Assembly: GCF_016722765.1 (NCBI RefSeq)
Contig: NZ_JAEQND010000011.1
Coordinates: 151,001 to 215,000, forward strand
Direction of reading: 5' to 3'
Length of the DNA stretch: 64,000 nucleotides
Source: Ramlibacter alkalitolerans
GTDB lineage: Bacteria; Pseudomonadota; Gammaproteobacteria; Burkholderiales; Burkholderiaceae_C
Below, piece after piece: positions 16,088-24,636 of the stretch; the stretch's first letter is position 1, and each line of letters opens with the position of its first letter. A program made the position numbers and the translations under genes. The notes under the pieces were generated by a model, which had not been told where the DNA came from, ran no database searches, and saw only the letters and a program-made list of their open reading frames with translations.

Positions 16088-16858
16088 TCATGAACCCTCT
16101 CCCAGCCGACGGATGCTGGTGCCCAGCATCTCGTCGTAGCTCGTGGCGACCCGTTGCATCGTCTCCAGGTGGCGCACGGACTGGAGGAGCTGCACCATCT
16201 CCTGCATGGACTGCACGTTGGAGTTCTCCAGGAAGCCCTGCTGCACCTGGGTCGCGCCTTCGTTGACCGTCACCGGCTCACCGTGCACCCGCACCAGCCC
16301 GTCCCCGAGGCGTTCCAGCTGGGCGGATGCGTCGAACTGCACGATGCGCAGCTGGGCGAGCGGCGTTCCGCGGCTGCCGCCCTGTGCGGCGGCGGTCGCG
16401 TCGAATACCCGGCCGGCTGCATCGATCACGGGATTGCCCTGCGTGAGCTGGATCTCGCCGCCCACGCCCATCACGAGGTGGCCTTGCTGCGTGACGACAC
16501 GCCCCCGCGGGTCCAGGCGGAAGTTGCCTTGGCGCGTGTAGGCAGGGCCAGCTTCCGTCTGCACTTCGATCCAGCCGGGGCCGGCGAGCGCAACATCGAG
16601 CGCCTGGCCGGTGGACTTGAGCGTGCCGGGCCGCTGGTCGACGTGGGAGGCCAGCATGGGCGACGGGCCGGCCTCCGCACGCTCGACGCCCAATCCTTGT
16701 TGCACCCCGCGCTCCACCCGGGCTGCGAACGGCAGGGTGACGGCCACGCCGCGCTTGTAGCCGACCGTCTGCGCGTTGGCCAGGTTCATGGCGACGGAGT
16801 CCAGCCGCGCCATGTCGGCCTGCATGCTGCCCAGGACCAGCGAGAGGATCTCGTTCAT
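16088..16858 (-). CDS. flgF: Rod protein FlgF (256 aa)
   Basis: FlgF joins the proximal and distal rod. The N-terminal ADMARLDSVAMNLANAQTVG plus YKRGVAVTLPF, the central DVALAGPGWIEVQTEAGPAY, and the C-terminal NVQSMQEMVQLLQSVRHLET place it in the FlgF/FlgG family; it is more diverged than the following FlgG, which fits FlgF. The ATG is within an ATGA overlap with flhA. Assignment of F versus G rests on divergence and order. Confidence 0.85.
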   Translation of the reverse strand: MNEILSLVLGSMQADMARLDSVAMNLANAQTVGYKRGVAVTLPFAARVERGVQQGLGVERAEAGPSPMLASHVDQRPGTLKSTGQALDVALAGPGWIEVQTEAGPAYTRQGNFRLDPRGRVVTQQGHLVMGVGGEIQLTQGNPVIDAAGRVFDATAAAQGGSRGTPLAQLRIVQFDASAQLERLGDGLVRVHGEPVTVNEGATQVQQGFLENSNVQSMQEMVQLLQSVRHLETMQRVATSYDEMLGTSIRRLGEGS

Positions 16859-18915
16859 GCGACGCCCGCCTCCCGCACGGTGACCGTGCCATAGGACTTC
16901 AGTTCGATCGCGTGCGGAATCTCGGACATCGAGAGCACGCGCAGGTGCGGCAGGCCGCGCTCGCACAGGGAGCGCAGGTAGCGCCGCAGTTCGGGAGCGC
17001 ACAGCAGCACGGGCAGCAGGTTGTTCTTCATCATCCGTTCGGCCTGCTGCACGAGCTGCAGCAGCAGCTTTTCGAGCAGCCGGGGTTCGATCGCGACCCC
17101 GGCGGGGGAAACGCCTTCGCGGCGCGCCGCCTGCACGCCCTGCAGGAGCCGGCTTTCGATGACCGGATCGAGCGTGAGGACATGGAGCGCGCCCGAACCG
17201 CCGGCCAGGCTCTGGCAGATGCTGTGTCCGAGCCGCTGGCGCACGGCTTCGGTGAGCTGCGCGGCGTCCTTCGTCGCCCGTCCCGCGTCGGCCAGCGTCT
17301 CCAGGATCGCCTCGAGGTGGCGGATCGAGACCTTCTCGCGCAGGAGGTTCTGCAGGACCTTCTGCACGTCGCCGACCGCGAGTACCGTCGGCACCAGTTC
17401 CTCCACCAGGGAGGGCTGCGACTGGCGCACGCGGGCCAGCAGCCGGTCGGTTTCCTGGCGCGTGAGCAGGGTGGCGGATTCGCGCCGCAGCACTTCGGTC
17501 AGGTGGGTCATGAAGACCGTCGCGCCGTCGACCAGCGTGTAGCGCGCGGCCGCGGCCTGCTCCCGCCCCGACACGTCGATCCAGAGGGCCGGCAGGCCGT
17601 AGGTCGGGTCGCGCGTGGCCTCGCCGGGCACCGCGGTCTGGTCGCCACCGGGATGGATGGCGAGCAGTTGTCCCTGGCGCGCCTCGCCCCGGCCCGCCAG
17701 CACGCCGTCGACGTAGAGCTCGTAGGCGTCCGGCGCCAGTTGCGCACTGCTGCGGAAACGGATGGCGGGGATCACGAGGCCCAGCTCCAGGGCGTGCTGG
17801 CTGCGCAGGGCACCGATGCGATCCTCGAACAAGTTGCCGCTGTCGCCGACCTGCAGGGCCCAGCGGCTGCCCACACGCACTTCCACCGGTTCGACCGACA
17901 TCTGCGCGTAGGGGTCGGCGCTCTCCGGCGCCGGCGCACTGGTGTCCGCGGGCGCGTCCGAGCGCGCCCGCCGCGCCCACCAGGCGACCAGCATGGCCGC
18001 CGCGAACAGCGAGAAGGCCGGCAGCAGCGGGATGCCGGGCAGGAACAGCAGGGCGGCGAGCGCCGCTGCCACCATCACCAGCGTCTTGGGGAAGGCCGTC
18101 ACCTGGCGCAGCGCCTGCTTTCCGAGGTCGCCGTCCGAGGCCGAGCGCGTGACGATGATGCCGGTGCCGACGGCGATGACCAGCGCGGGCACCTGCGTCA
18201 CGATGCCGTCGCCGATGGTCAGCAGCGTGTACGTCTGCAGGGCCTGCGCCCACGGCATCTTGTGCTGCAGGATGCCGATCACCAGCCCGCCGATGATGTT
18301 GATCAGGAGGATCAGGATGCCGGCGACCGCGTCGCCCTTGACGAACTTGCTGGCGCCGTCCATGGCACCGTAGAAGCCCGCTTCCTTTTCGAGCTGGCGC
18401 CGCCGGCGCTGCGCTTCGGCCTGGTCGATGAAGCCCATGTTCAGGTCCGCATCGATGCTCATTTGCTGGCCGGGCATGCTGTCCAGGGTGAAGCGCGCCG
18501 CTACTTCGGAGACCCGCTGGGCGCCGCTCGTGACCACGACGAACTGCACCACGACCAGGATGAAGAACACGATCAGGCCGACAACGAAATTCCCCGCCAC
18601 CACATGCGAGCCGATGGCGGCGATCACGCGGCCGGCGTCGCCCTCCGCCAGGATCAGGCGTGTCGCCGCGACGTTGAGCGACAGGCGGAACAGCGTCGCG
18701 AGGAGCAGCAGCGAGGGGAAGGTCGAGAAGTCCACCGGCCGCACCATGGAGAACGTGAGCAGCAGCAGCAGGAAGGCGAAGCTGAAGTTGGCGAGGATCA
18801 GGAAATCGAGCAGGCCGCGCGGAATCGGCAGGAACAGCACCAGCAGCACGCCCAGCAGCGCCAGCACCATCGCCACGTCCGTGTGGCGCCCGAGGAAGCG
18901 GCGCAGCGCGTTCAT
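16855..18915 (-). CDS. flhA: Flagellar export gate protein FlhA (686 aa)
   Basis: FlhA forms the nonameric export gate. Eight membrane helices occupy about residues 15-320. The FHIPEP signature is seen as LFRLSLNVAATRLILAEG, and the cytoplasmic FLIP-like region includes FIDQAEAQRRRRQLEKEAGF and YGAMDGASKFVKGDAVAGI. The C-terminal cytosolic domain has LPALWIDVSGREQAAAARYT, then VQKVLQNLLREKVSIRHLEA. Length is normal. It overlaps flhB and flgF by 4 bp each. Confidence 0.96.
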   Translation of the reverse strand: MNALRRFLGRHTDVAMVLALLGVLLVLFLPIPRGLLDFLILANFSFAFLLLLLTFSMVRPVDFSTFPSLLLLATLFRLSLNVAATRLILAEGDAGRVIAAIGSHVVAGNFVVGLIVFFILVVVQFVVVTSGAQRVSEVAARFTLDSMPGQQMSIDADLNMGFIDQAEAQRRRRQLEKEAGFYGAMDGASKFVKGDAVAGILILLINIIGGLVIGILQHKMPWAQALQTYTLLTIGDGIVTQVPALVIAVGTGIIVTRSASDGDLGKQALRQVTAFPKTLVMVAAALAALLFLPGIPLLPAFSLFAAAMLVAWWARRARSDAPADTSAPAPESADPYAQMSVEPVEVRVGSRWALQVGDSGNLFEDRIGALRSQHALELGLVIPAIRFRSSAQLAPDAYELYVDGVLAGRGEARQGQLLAIHPGGDQTAVPGEATRDPTYGLPALWIDVSGREQAAAARYTLVDGATVFMTHLTEVLRRESATLLTRQETDRLLARVRQSQPSLVEELVPTVLAVGDVQKVLQNLLREKVSIRHLEAILETLADAGRATKDAAQLTEAVRQRLGHSICQSLAGGSGALHVLTLDPVIESRLLQGVQAARREGVSPAGVAIEPRLLEKLLLQLVQQAERMMKNNLLPVLLCAPELRRYLRSLCERGLPHLRVLSMSEIPHAIELKSYGTVTVREAGVA

Positions 18916-20000
18916 GCTGCCGCTCCGGTCGCGGCGCCGGCCTTCTGCTGGCGTGCGGCCAGGACCCAGACGATGACGCGGGCGACCTCCGCATGGAAGG
19001 AGGCGGGGATGTATTCGTCGAGTGCCGCTTCGCGGAACAGTCGGCGCGCAAGCGGCGGGTTCTGCACGACGACCACACGGTGGCGGGCGGCGATCTCGCG
19101 CATGGCGGCCGCGAGCTGGCCAGCGCCCTTGGCCACCACCCGCGGCGCCGGCATCTCGCCGTGCGCATAGCGCAGCGCCACGGCGTAGTGCGTCGGGTTG
19201 GTGAGCACCACGTCGGCCTCGCGGGTGTTCTTCAGCGACTGGCTGCGGCGCAGCATCTCGCGCCGCAGTTCCCGCAGGCGGCCGCGGATGCGGGGATCCC
19301 CCTCCCGGTTGCGGTATTCGTCCTTCAGCTCGCGCCGGCTCATGCGCATGCGGCGCGCGAACTCGCGCCGAGTGAACACGAGGTCCATGAGGGCGACGAC
19401 CACCAGCGCCAGCGCCATCTTCCAGGCCAGGGCTGCGGCGTCGGCCAGCAGGACCTGCACGAAGCCCGAAGCCGGCACCGACGCGATGGCGGCAAACCCC
19501 GGCAGCAGGCTGCGCAGCGCCAGCCAGGCGACCGTCGCCAGCAGCGCGAGCTTCACGCAGGCACGCGCCGCATCGAACAGCGTGCGCAGCGAGAACATGC
19601 GGCGAAAGCCCTGGGCCGGATGCAGCCGCGTGAAGTCGGGGCGCAACGGCTCCAGCGCGAAGACGAAGCCGGTCTGCGCGACCGAGCCCACCACCGCGCC
19701 GACCAGGAGCGCGAGGAACAAGGGCCACAGCGCCAGCGCCGCGCCCGCCGCGAGCTCCTGCACCAGTGGCCACGGGAGGCCCTGCTGCGCGGCGCCGCCG
19801 GCGCGCAGCAGCGGCAGCCGCGCGAGCCGCACCAGCGCGTGCCAGGCGTCGAGACCGGAGGCGGCGAGCCAGCCGGCAGCGGCCACGAACACCACGCAGC
19901 CCACCGCTTCCGTGCTGCGCGGCGTCTGGCCCTTCTCACGCGCCTGGTGCAGCTTGAAGGGCGTGGCGGCTTCGCTGCGATCGAGGTCCTGCTCCGCCAT
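18912..20000 (-). CDS. flhB: Export-switch protein FlhB (362 aa)
   Basis: FlhB switches substrate class during assembly. Four membrane helices precede the cytoplasmic domain. The autocleavage motif NPTH is at residues 268-271 in ADVVLTNPTHYAVALRY, so substrate switching should be possible. The ATG overlaps the fliR stop codon by one base (TGATG); a longer upstream reading would start inside fliR. The N-terminal DRSEAATPFKLHQAREKGQT is the standard FlhB beginning. Confidence 0.96.
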   Translation of the reverse strand: MAEQDLDRSEAATPFKLHQAREKGQTPRSTEAVGCVVFVAAAGWLAASGLDAWHALVRLARLPLLRAGGAAQQGLPWPLVQELAAGAALALWPLFLALLVGAVVGSVAQTGFVFALEPLRPDFTRLHPAQGFRRMFSLRTLFDAARACVKLALLATVAWLALRSLLPGFAAIASVPASGFVQVLLADAAALAWKMALALVVVALMDLVFTRREFARRMRMSRRELKDEYRNREGDPRIRGRLRELRREMLRRSQSLKNTREADVVLTNPTHYAVALRYAHGEMPAPRVVAKGAGQLAAAMREIAARHRVVVVQNPPLARRLFREAALDEYIPASFHAEVARVIVWVLAARQQKAGAATGAAA

Positions 20001-20788
20001 CAGCGTGCTCCCGTGGCCAGCCAGGCCATCCAGGTCCGGTAGATGGCCGCATAGAGCCGGCCCGCCGGGGCGCCGAAGGTGCTGGCCCAGGCCCACAGCG
20101 AGAGCAGGCCGGCGACGATCTTCACCGGCACGCCGAGCACCAGCATGTTCATCTGCGGCAGGTTGCGCGAGATCACGCCGAGGGCGAAATCGACCAGCAG
20201 CAGGCTGAGCACCACCGGCGCCGCCAGCGCGAACCCGAGCGTGAACAGGGCCGCCGCTTCCCGTGCGATGGGCTCGGCGGCGCCCGCGAGCGGGCCCGAC
20301 TGCCCCACCGGGAAGCGTTCGACGCTGTAGGCGATGCCGCGCAGCAGCGCATGGTGTCCGTTCACGAGGAAGAAGAACACCGCCGCGAACAGCGCGAAGA
20401 CGGACGACAGCACCGGCACGCGGGTGCGCGTCGTGGGGTCGAACACCTGGGCGATGCCGAAGCCCACCTGCACGTCCACCAGGCGGCCTGCCAGCGCGAA
20501 GCCGGCGAACGCCATGAGCACGCCGAGGCCGAGGGTGGCGCCCACCACCAGCTCGCGCAGCACGGCCTGCAGCAGCACGCCGAATTCCTGCGGCGGAGGT
20601 GCGTTCGTGCCGGCGAAGGGAAGCGCGATCACGCAGGAGATGCCCAGTGCCATCAGCACGCGCACCAGCAGCGGCAAGGAGGCCGCGTACAGCAAGGGCG
20701 TCAGGAGCAGGAGGGCTGCGATGCGCGCGGACAGCAGCAGCATGGTGAGGATCCAGCCCGCACCCAGCGTGGAGACGATGGTGTTCAT
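20000..20788 (-). CDS. fliR: Export gate protein FliR (262 aa)
   Basis: FliR joins FliP and FliQ in the export channel. At least six hydrophobic segments are visible. The family phrases FALAGRLVDVQVGFGIAQVF, DPTTRTRVPVLSS and FALGVISRNLPQMNMLVLGV are conserved. Length is normal. It begins ten bases after fliQ and its end overlaps the flhB start. Confidence 0.95.
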   Translation of the reverse strand: MNTIVSTLGAGWILTMLLLSARIAALLLLTPLLYAASLPLLVRVLMALGISCVIALPFAGTNAPPPQEFGVLLQAVLRELVVGATLGLGVLMAFAGFALAGRLVDVQVGFGIAQVFDPTTRTRVPVLSSVFALFAAVFFFLVNGHHALLRGIAYSVERFPVGQSGPLAGAAEPIAREAAALFTLGFALAAPVVLSLLLVDFALGVISRNLPQMNMLVLGVPVKIVAGLLSLWAWASTFGAPAGRLYAAIYRTWMAWLATGAR

Positions 20789-20798
20789 CGCTGCGGGC

Positions 20799-21065
20799 TC
20801 AGAGCAGCGAGGGGATCTGCGACCACAGCGACACGGTGAAGCGGCACAGGGTGCGCAGCATCCACGGCCCGAAGGCGATGACGGCGAGCCCCGCGGCCAC
20901 CAGCTTCGGGACGAAGCTGAGGGACATCTCCTGGATCTGCGTCACGACCTGCAGCACGCTCACCACCAGGCCCACCAGCATCGTGATGCCGAGGACCGGC
21001 AGGCACACCATCAACCCCGTCCAGAACAGGTCCGCCGTCACGCGGATCGCGAAATCGCCCTGCAT
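20799..21065 (-). CDS. fliQ: Export gate protein FliQ (88 aa)
   Basis: FliQ is a two-helix component of the export channel. It shows the expected two membrane helices around residues 15-38 and 52-75 and the motif VGLVVSVLQVVTQIQEMSLS, followed by FVPKLVAAGL. Length is typical. AGGGAGG precedes the ATG. It is the first gene of the long flagellar run. Confidence 0.95.
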   Translation of the reverse strand: MQGDFAIRVTADLFWTGLMVCLPVLGITMLVGLVVSVLQVVTQIQEMSLSFVPKLVAAGLAVIAFGPWMLRTLCRFTVSLWSQIPSLL

Positions 21066-21208
21066 ATCAACACCTCCCTGGTGCTTTCCTGAGGGCTGAC
21101 TGTGCGGGACGTGCGCAATCCCGTTGAGTGCGGGATGTCACACGCTGCCGGCGCAATCGGCCGCGCGCGATTGCAGGAGGCGCCCGGGGCGGCGCAGGCG
21201 CGAGTGCG
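21066..21208 (-). promoter_or_regulatory. Leader region of the flagellar run, with two short inverted repeats
   Basis: This gap separates the receiver-only regulator from fliQ and is the only sizeable gap ahead of the 25-gene run, so a promoter is expected here or before the regulator. Two inverted repeats are seen: ATCCCG / CGGGAT at 21118-21136 with a 7-base loop, and GCAATCG / CGATTGC at 21153-21174. Neither is followed by a T-run, so they do not look like terminators. I could not find a convincing sigma-28, sigma-54 or sigma-70 promoter by eye. Confidence 0.3.
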
Positions 21209-21616
21209 CTAGAAGGCCGGCGCCGGCGGCTGCAGCAGGCGCAGCAGCGCCGCCACCATGACCGGCTTGACGAGGAAGGAATCGAAGCCGGCCAGCTGCG
21301 CCGCTTCACGGTCGCTGGCCTGGTCGGATCCGGTCAGCGCCACCAGCTTCATGGCATGGGGCGGCACCTGCTCGCGGATCCGCGTGCAGGCGAGCACGCC
21401 GCCCATGCGCGGCATGTGCAGGTCGAGGATGGCGTACCGCGGCCGTTCGCGCAGCGCCACGTCGACGCCTTCGTCGCCGTCGTAGGCCACCAGCGTGTCG
21501 AAGCCGAGCTGTTGCAGGAGCTCGCACAGCCCATCCGCCGTATCGCGATGGTCGTCGACCACCAGCACCGTGCGAAGGGGGTCGGAGTCGGGGTCGGGTG
21601 GCGCTTGGGACGTCAT
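21209..21616 (-). CDS. Single-domain response regulator, CheY-like receiver (135 aa)
   Basis: The protein is one receiver domain with a short proline-rich N-terminal extension and no output domain. The acidic pair is D21-D22, the phospho-acceptor is D65 in AILDLHMPRMGG, and the switch residues T95 and K117 are in place, so phosphorylation should work. The ATG at 21616 gives a normal length. It points the same way as the flagellar run and ends 143 bp before fliQ, so it may belong to the same transcript. Its sequence (HRDTADGLCELLQQLGFD) is closer to the receivers attached to hybrid kinases than to chemotaxis CheY. Confidence 0.82.
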   Translation of the reverse strand: MTSQAPPDPDSDPLRTVLVVDDHRDTADGLCELLQQLGFDTLVAYDGDEGVDVALRERPRYAILDLHMPRMGGVLACTRIREQVPPHAMKLVALTGSDQASDREAAQLAGFDSFLVKPVMVAALLRLLQPPAPAF

Positions 21617-21747
21617 CGCGCTGCAGGAACTGGAGAGCCGGGGTGCAAGGTCGGTGCATTGTGGCTGCGCGCCGCCCGCCGGGGCGTCAGAGACCTTCGC
21701 CAACGCCGGCCCGACGTCCCCTGCTCTAATCGGGGCAGGAACCACCC

Positions 21748-22863
21748 ATGACTCACCTGTTCGACCCGCTGCAGCTGGGCAGCCTGCAGCTCGCCAATCG
21801 CATCGTGATCGCACCGATGTGCCAGTACTCCGCCGACGAGGGCAGCGCGACCGACTGGCACGCCATCCATCTCGGGCACCTGTCGCTTTCCGGCGCCGGG
21901 CTGCTGATCATCGAAGCCACGGCCGTGTCCGCCGTCGGGCGCATCTCGCCCACCGACCTCGGCCTGTACTCGGATGCCAACGAGGCTGCGCTGGCTCGCG
22001 TGCTGGCGATGGTGCGCAGACATTCGCCGATCCCGGTCGCGATCCAGATCTCCCACGCCGGACGCAAGGGCTCCAGCGAGGCACCCTGGGACGGCGGCGC
22101 GCAGATCCGACCCGATGCGCCCCGCGGCTGGCGCACCGAGGCGCCCTCGCCGCTATCGCATTCGGCCGGCGAAGTGACGCCCGTGGAGCTGGATCGCGCC
22201 GGGCTGGCGCGCATCCGCGACGACTTCGCGCGCACCGCCGCGCGCGCCGCGCGCCTGGGCCTCGACGGCATCGAACTGCACGCGGCGCACGGCTACCTGC
22301 TGCACCAGTTCCTCTCGCCCCTGGCGAACCAGCGCGAGGACGAATACGGCGGCAGCCGCGACAACCGCATGCGCTTTCCGCTCGAGGTGTTCGATGCGGT
22401 GCGCGCGGCCTTCCCCGCCGACCGGCCCGTGTGGGCGCGGGTGTCGGCGACGGACTGGGTGCCGGGCGGCTGGGATGTGGCCGACACGATCGCCTTCGCA
22501 CAGGCGCTGGCGGCGCGCGGCAGCGCGGCGATCCACGTGTCCAGTGGCGGCGTGTCGCCGCTCCAGAAGATCGCGCTCGGCCCCGGCTACCAGGTTCCGT
22601 TCGCCCACAGCATCAAGCAGGCCGTGGGCGTTCCCACCATCGCGGTCGGCCTCATCACCGAAGCCGAGCAAGCGGAGGCGATCGTGCGCGACGGCCAGGC
22701 CGACGCGGTCGCGCTGGCCCGCGCCATGCTGTACGAGCCGCGCTGGCCATGGCATGCGGCAGCGAAGCTCGGCGCGCAGGTCAACGCGCCCCGGCAGTAC
22801 TGGCGCTCGCAGCCGCGCGAGCACAAGGACCTGTTCGCCGGCGCGCACTACGGCCAGCGCTGA
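21748..22863 (+). CDS. NADH:flavin oxidoreductase, Old Yellow Enzyme of YqjM/XenA type (371 aa)
   Basis: This is an FMN-dependent ene-reductase that reduces activated C=C bonds or nitro groups with NAD(P)H. The TIM barrel begins LFDPLQLGSLQLANRIVIAP, with the MCQYSAD motif whose cysteine tunes the flavin in the YqjM class. The substrate-binding pair is HAAHGYLLHQF, and YGGSRDNRMRFPLEV is the usual family motif. The C-terminal phosphate loop (IAVGLI...ALARAMLYEPRWP) includes the YqjM arginine finger. AGGAACC precedes the ATG. It is transcribed divergently from the response regulator and appears to be a single gene. Confidence 0.92.
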   Translation: MTHLFDPLQLGSLQLANRIVIAPMCQYSADEGSATDWHAIHLGHLSLSGAGLLIIEATAVSAVGRISPTDLGLYSDANEAALARVLAMVRRHSPIPVAIQISHAGRKGSSEAPWDGGAQIRPDAPRGWRTEAPSPLSHSAGEVTPVELDRAGLARIRDDFARTAARAARLGLDGIELHAAHGYLLHQFLSPLANQREDEYGGSRDNRMRFPLEVFDAVRAAFPADRPVWARVSATDWVPGGWDVADTIAFAQALAARGSAAIHVSSGGVSPLQKIALGPGYQVPFAHSIKQAVGVPTIAVGLITEAEQAEAIVRDGQADAVALARAMLYEPRWPWHAAAKLGAQVNAPRQYWRSQPREHKDLFAGAHYGQR

Positions 22864-22912
22864 ACCGGCCCGCGTCTCCTAGCACAAGGCCGAAGGCGCG
22901 CTTCCGACAACT

Positions 22913-22948
22913 TCCGTGGAGAACCTTGTGGACAACCGTGTGGAAGGG
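22913..22948. repeat. Three GTGGA units spaced exactly 12 bp apart
   Basis: GTGGA begins at 22916, 22928 and 22940, within units GTGGAGAACC, GTGGACAACC and GTGGAAGGGG. The middle unit reads TTGTGGACAA, one base from a DnaA-box-like TGTGGATAA. The array lies in the 226-bp gap between the oxidoreductase and pgi, which are transcribed toward each other. No function is shown; it may be a protein-binding array or chance. Confidence 0.4.
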
Positions 22949-23089
22949 GCCGCAGGGCCGCGCCAGCACTGCACCTGGCTGCGGTGATGCATCAACAGGC
23001 ACACGCTTGCACAGGCTGACGGGATGCGCAGCATGCGCACCCCGCCGGCGCTCATGTCGCTCGTGCGACAGCCACGGCACGGTCGCGTT

Positions 23090-24631
23090 TCAAGGCCTCA
23101 GGCGCTGCAGCAGGCCGGCCGTGGACCCATCGAGGCCCACCGTATCGCCCGACGCAAGTCGCTGCGCGATGTCGCTCGCCAGCACCTTGCCGAGCTCGAC
23201 CCCCCACTGGTCGAAGCTGTCGATGCCCCACACGCTGCCGCTGGTGAAGACGCGGTGCTCGTGCAGCGCGATCAGCGCGCCGAGGGACTCCGGCCCCAGC
23301 GTATCGAGCACGAAGAAGGTGCTGGGCCGGTTGCCGCTGAAGTTGCGATGGCCGCCGGCGTCGGGCTTGCCCTGCATCAGCGCCTGCGCCTGCGCAAGCG
23401 CATTGGCCAGCAGCAGTTCGTGGTGGCCCGGGATGCCGTGCGCCGGCTCGCGCACGGCGATGAATTCGACCGGCACGCGATCGGTGCCCTGGTGCAGCAT
23501 CTGGAAGTAGGCGTGCTGGCCGTTGGTGCCGGCCTCGCCCCACAGCACCGGCGAGGTGGCGAAGGGCAGCGGCTGCCCCTGCGCGTCCACGCTCTTGCCG
23601 TTGCTCTCCATCTCCAGTTGCTGCAGGTAGGCGGGAAAGCGGCGCAGCGCGCTGTGGTAGGGCGCGATGCTGCGGCTGGCGAAGCCGTGGAAATCGCGGT
23701 ACCACACGTCCAGCAGCCCGAGGCGCACCGGCAGGTTGCGTTCCAGCGGCTCGCGGCGAAAGTGCTGGTCCATCGCGTGCGCGCCGGCGAGGAAGGCCGA
23801 GAAGCGCTGCGCCCCGATCGCGATCGCCAGCGGCAGCCCGATCGCCGACCAGAGCGAATAGCGGCCGCCCACCCAGTCCCAGAACCCGAAGGTGGTGGTG
23901 ATGCCGAACTGGCGCGCGGCCTCGACGTTGGTGGTCAGCGCCGCGAAGTGCCGCGCTATCTCGTTGCCGCCCTGCTGCTGGAACCACACGCGGGCACTGC
24001 GCGCGTTGGTCATGGTCTCCAGCGTCGTGAAGGTCTTGGAGGCGACCAGGAACAGCGTGCCCTCCGGGCGCAGCTGCTGCAGCACCGCATCGAGCTCGTG
24101 GGCGTCGATGTTGGAGACGAAGTGCAAGCGCTTGCCGCGGATGCGGAAGGCGTCGAGCGCCGCCACCGCCATCTGCGGCCCCAGGTCGGAGCCGCCGATG
24201 CCGATGTTGACCACGTCGGTGATGGTGGCGTCCGCGCGCACATGCTCGGCGTACGCGAGCATGGCTTCCAGTGTCTCGTGCACGGCCATCGAGTCGGGGT
24301 CCTGCGCATCGCGCGGCGCGCGCAGCAGCCAGTGCTTGACCGCCCGGTTCTCGGTGTTGTTGATGCGCTCGCCGGCGAACATCGCATCGCGATGGGCTTC
24401 GACCCCGCATTCGCGCGCGAGCGCCATCAGCGCCTGCTCGGTGCCGGCATCGATCAGGTTCTTCGACAGGTCCGCGAACACGTGCGGCGCCTGCTGGCTG
24501 AACCGCGCGAAGCGGCCGTCATCCTGCGCGAAGGCGTCGCGCAGGTCGAAGGAGGCACTCCCGCTGCGGAAGCGCTCCTGCAATTGCCCCCAGGCGGCCG
24601 TGCGGTCGCAGCGCTTGCGTGCGTCAGCCAT
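23090..24631 (-). CDS. pgi: Glucose-6-phosphate isomerase (513 aa)
   Basis: Pgi interconverts glucose 6-phosphate and fructose 6-phosphate. The signatures NIGIGGSDLGPQMAV and, near the C-terminus, GSVWGIDSFDQWGVELGKVL are both present, and the catalytic glutamate region GEAGTNGQHAYFQ is intact. Length is somewhat short of the E. coli enzyme but usual for Burkholderiales. The ATG at 24631 lies five bases after tal ends. It is the last gene of the afuABC-tal-pgi operon. Confidence 0.96.
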   Translation of the reverse strand: MADARKRCDRTAAWGQLQERFRSGSASFDLRDAFAQDDGRFARFSQQAPHVFADLSKNLIDAGTEQALMALARECGVEAHRDAMFAGERINNTENRAVKHWLLRAPRDAQDPDSMAVHETLEAMLAYAEHVRADATITDVVNIGIGGSDLGPQMAVAALDAFRIRGKRLHFVSNIDAHELDAVLQQLRPEGTLFLVASKTFTTLETMTNARSARVWFQQQGGNEIARHFAALTTNVEAARQFGITTTFGFWDWVGGRYSLWSAIGLPLAIAIGAQRFSAFLAGAHAMDQHFRREPLERNLPVRLGLLDVWYRDFHGFASRSIAPYHSALRRFPAYLQQLEMESNGKSVDAQGQPLPFATSPVLWGEAGTNGQHAYFQMLHQGTDRVPVEFIAVREPAHGIPGHHELLLANALAQAQALMQGKPDAGGHRNFSGNRPSTFFVLDTLGPESLGALIALHEHRVFTSGSVWGIDSFDQWGVELGKVLASDIAQRLASGDTVGLDGSTAGLLQRLRP

Positions 24632-24636
24632 GGCGG

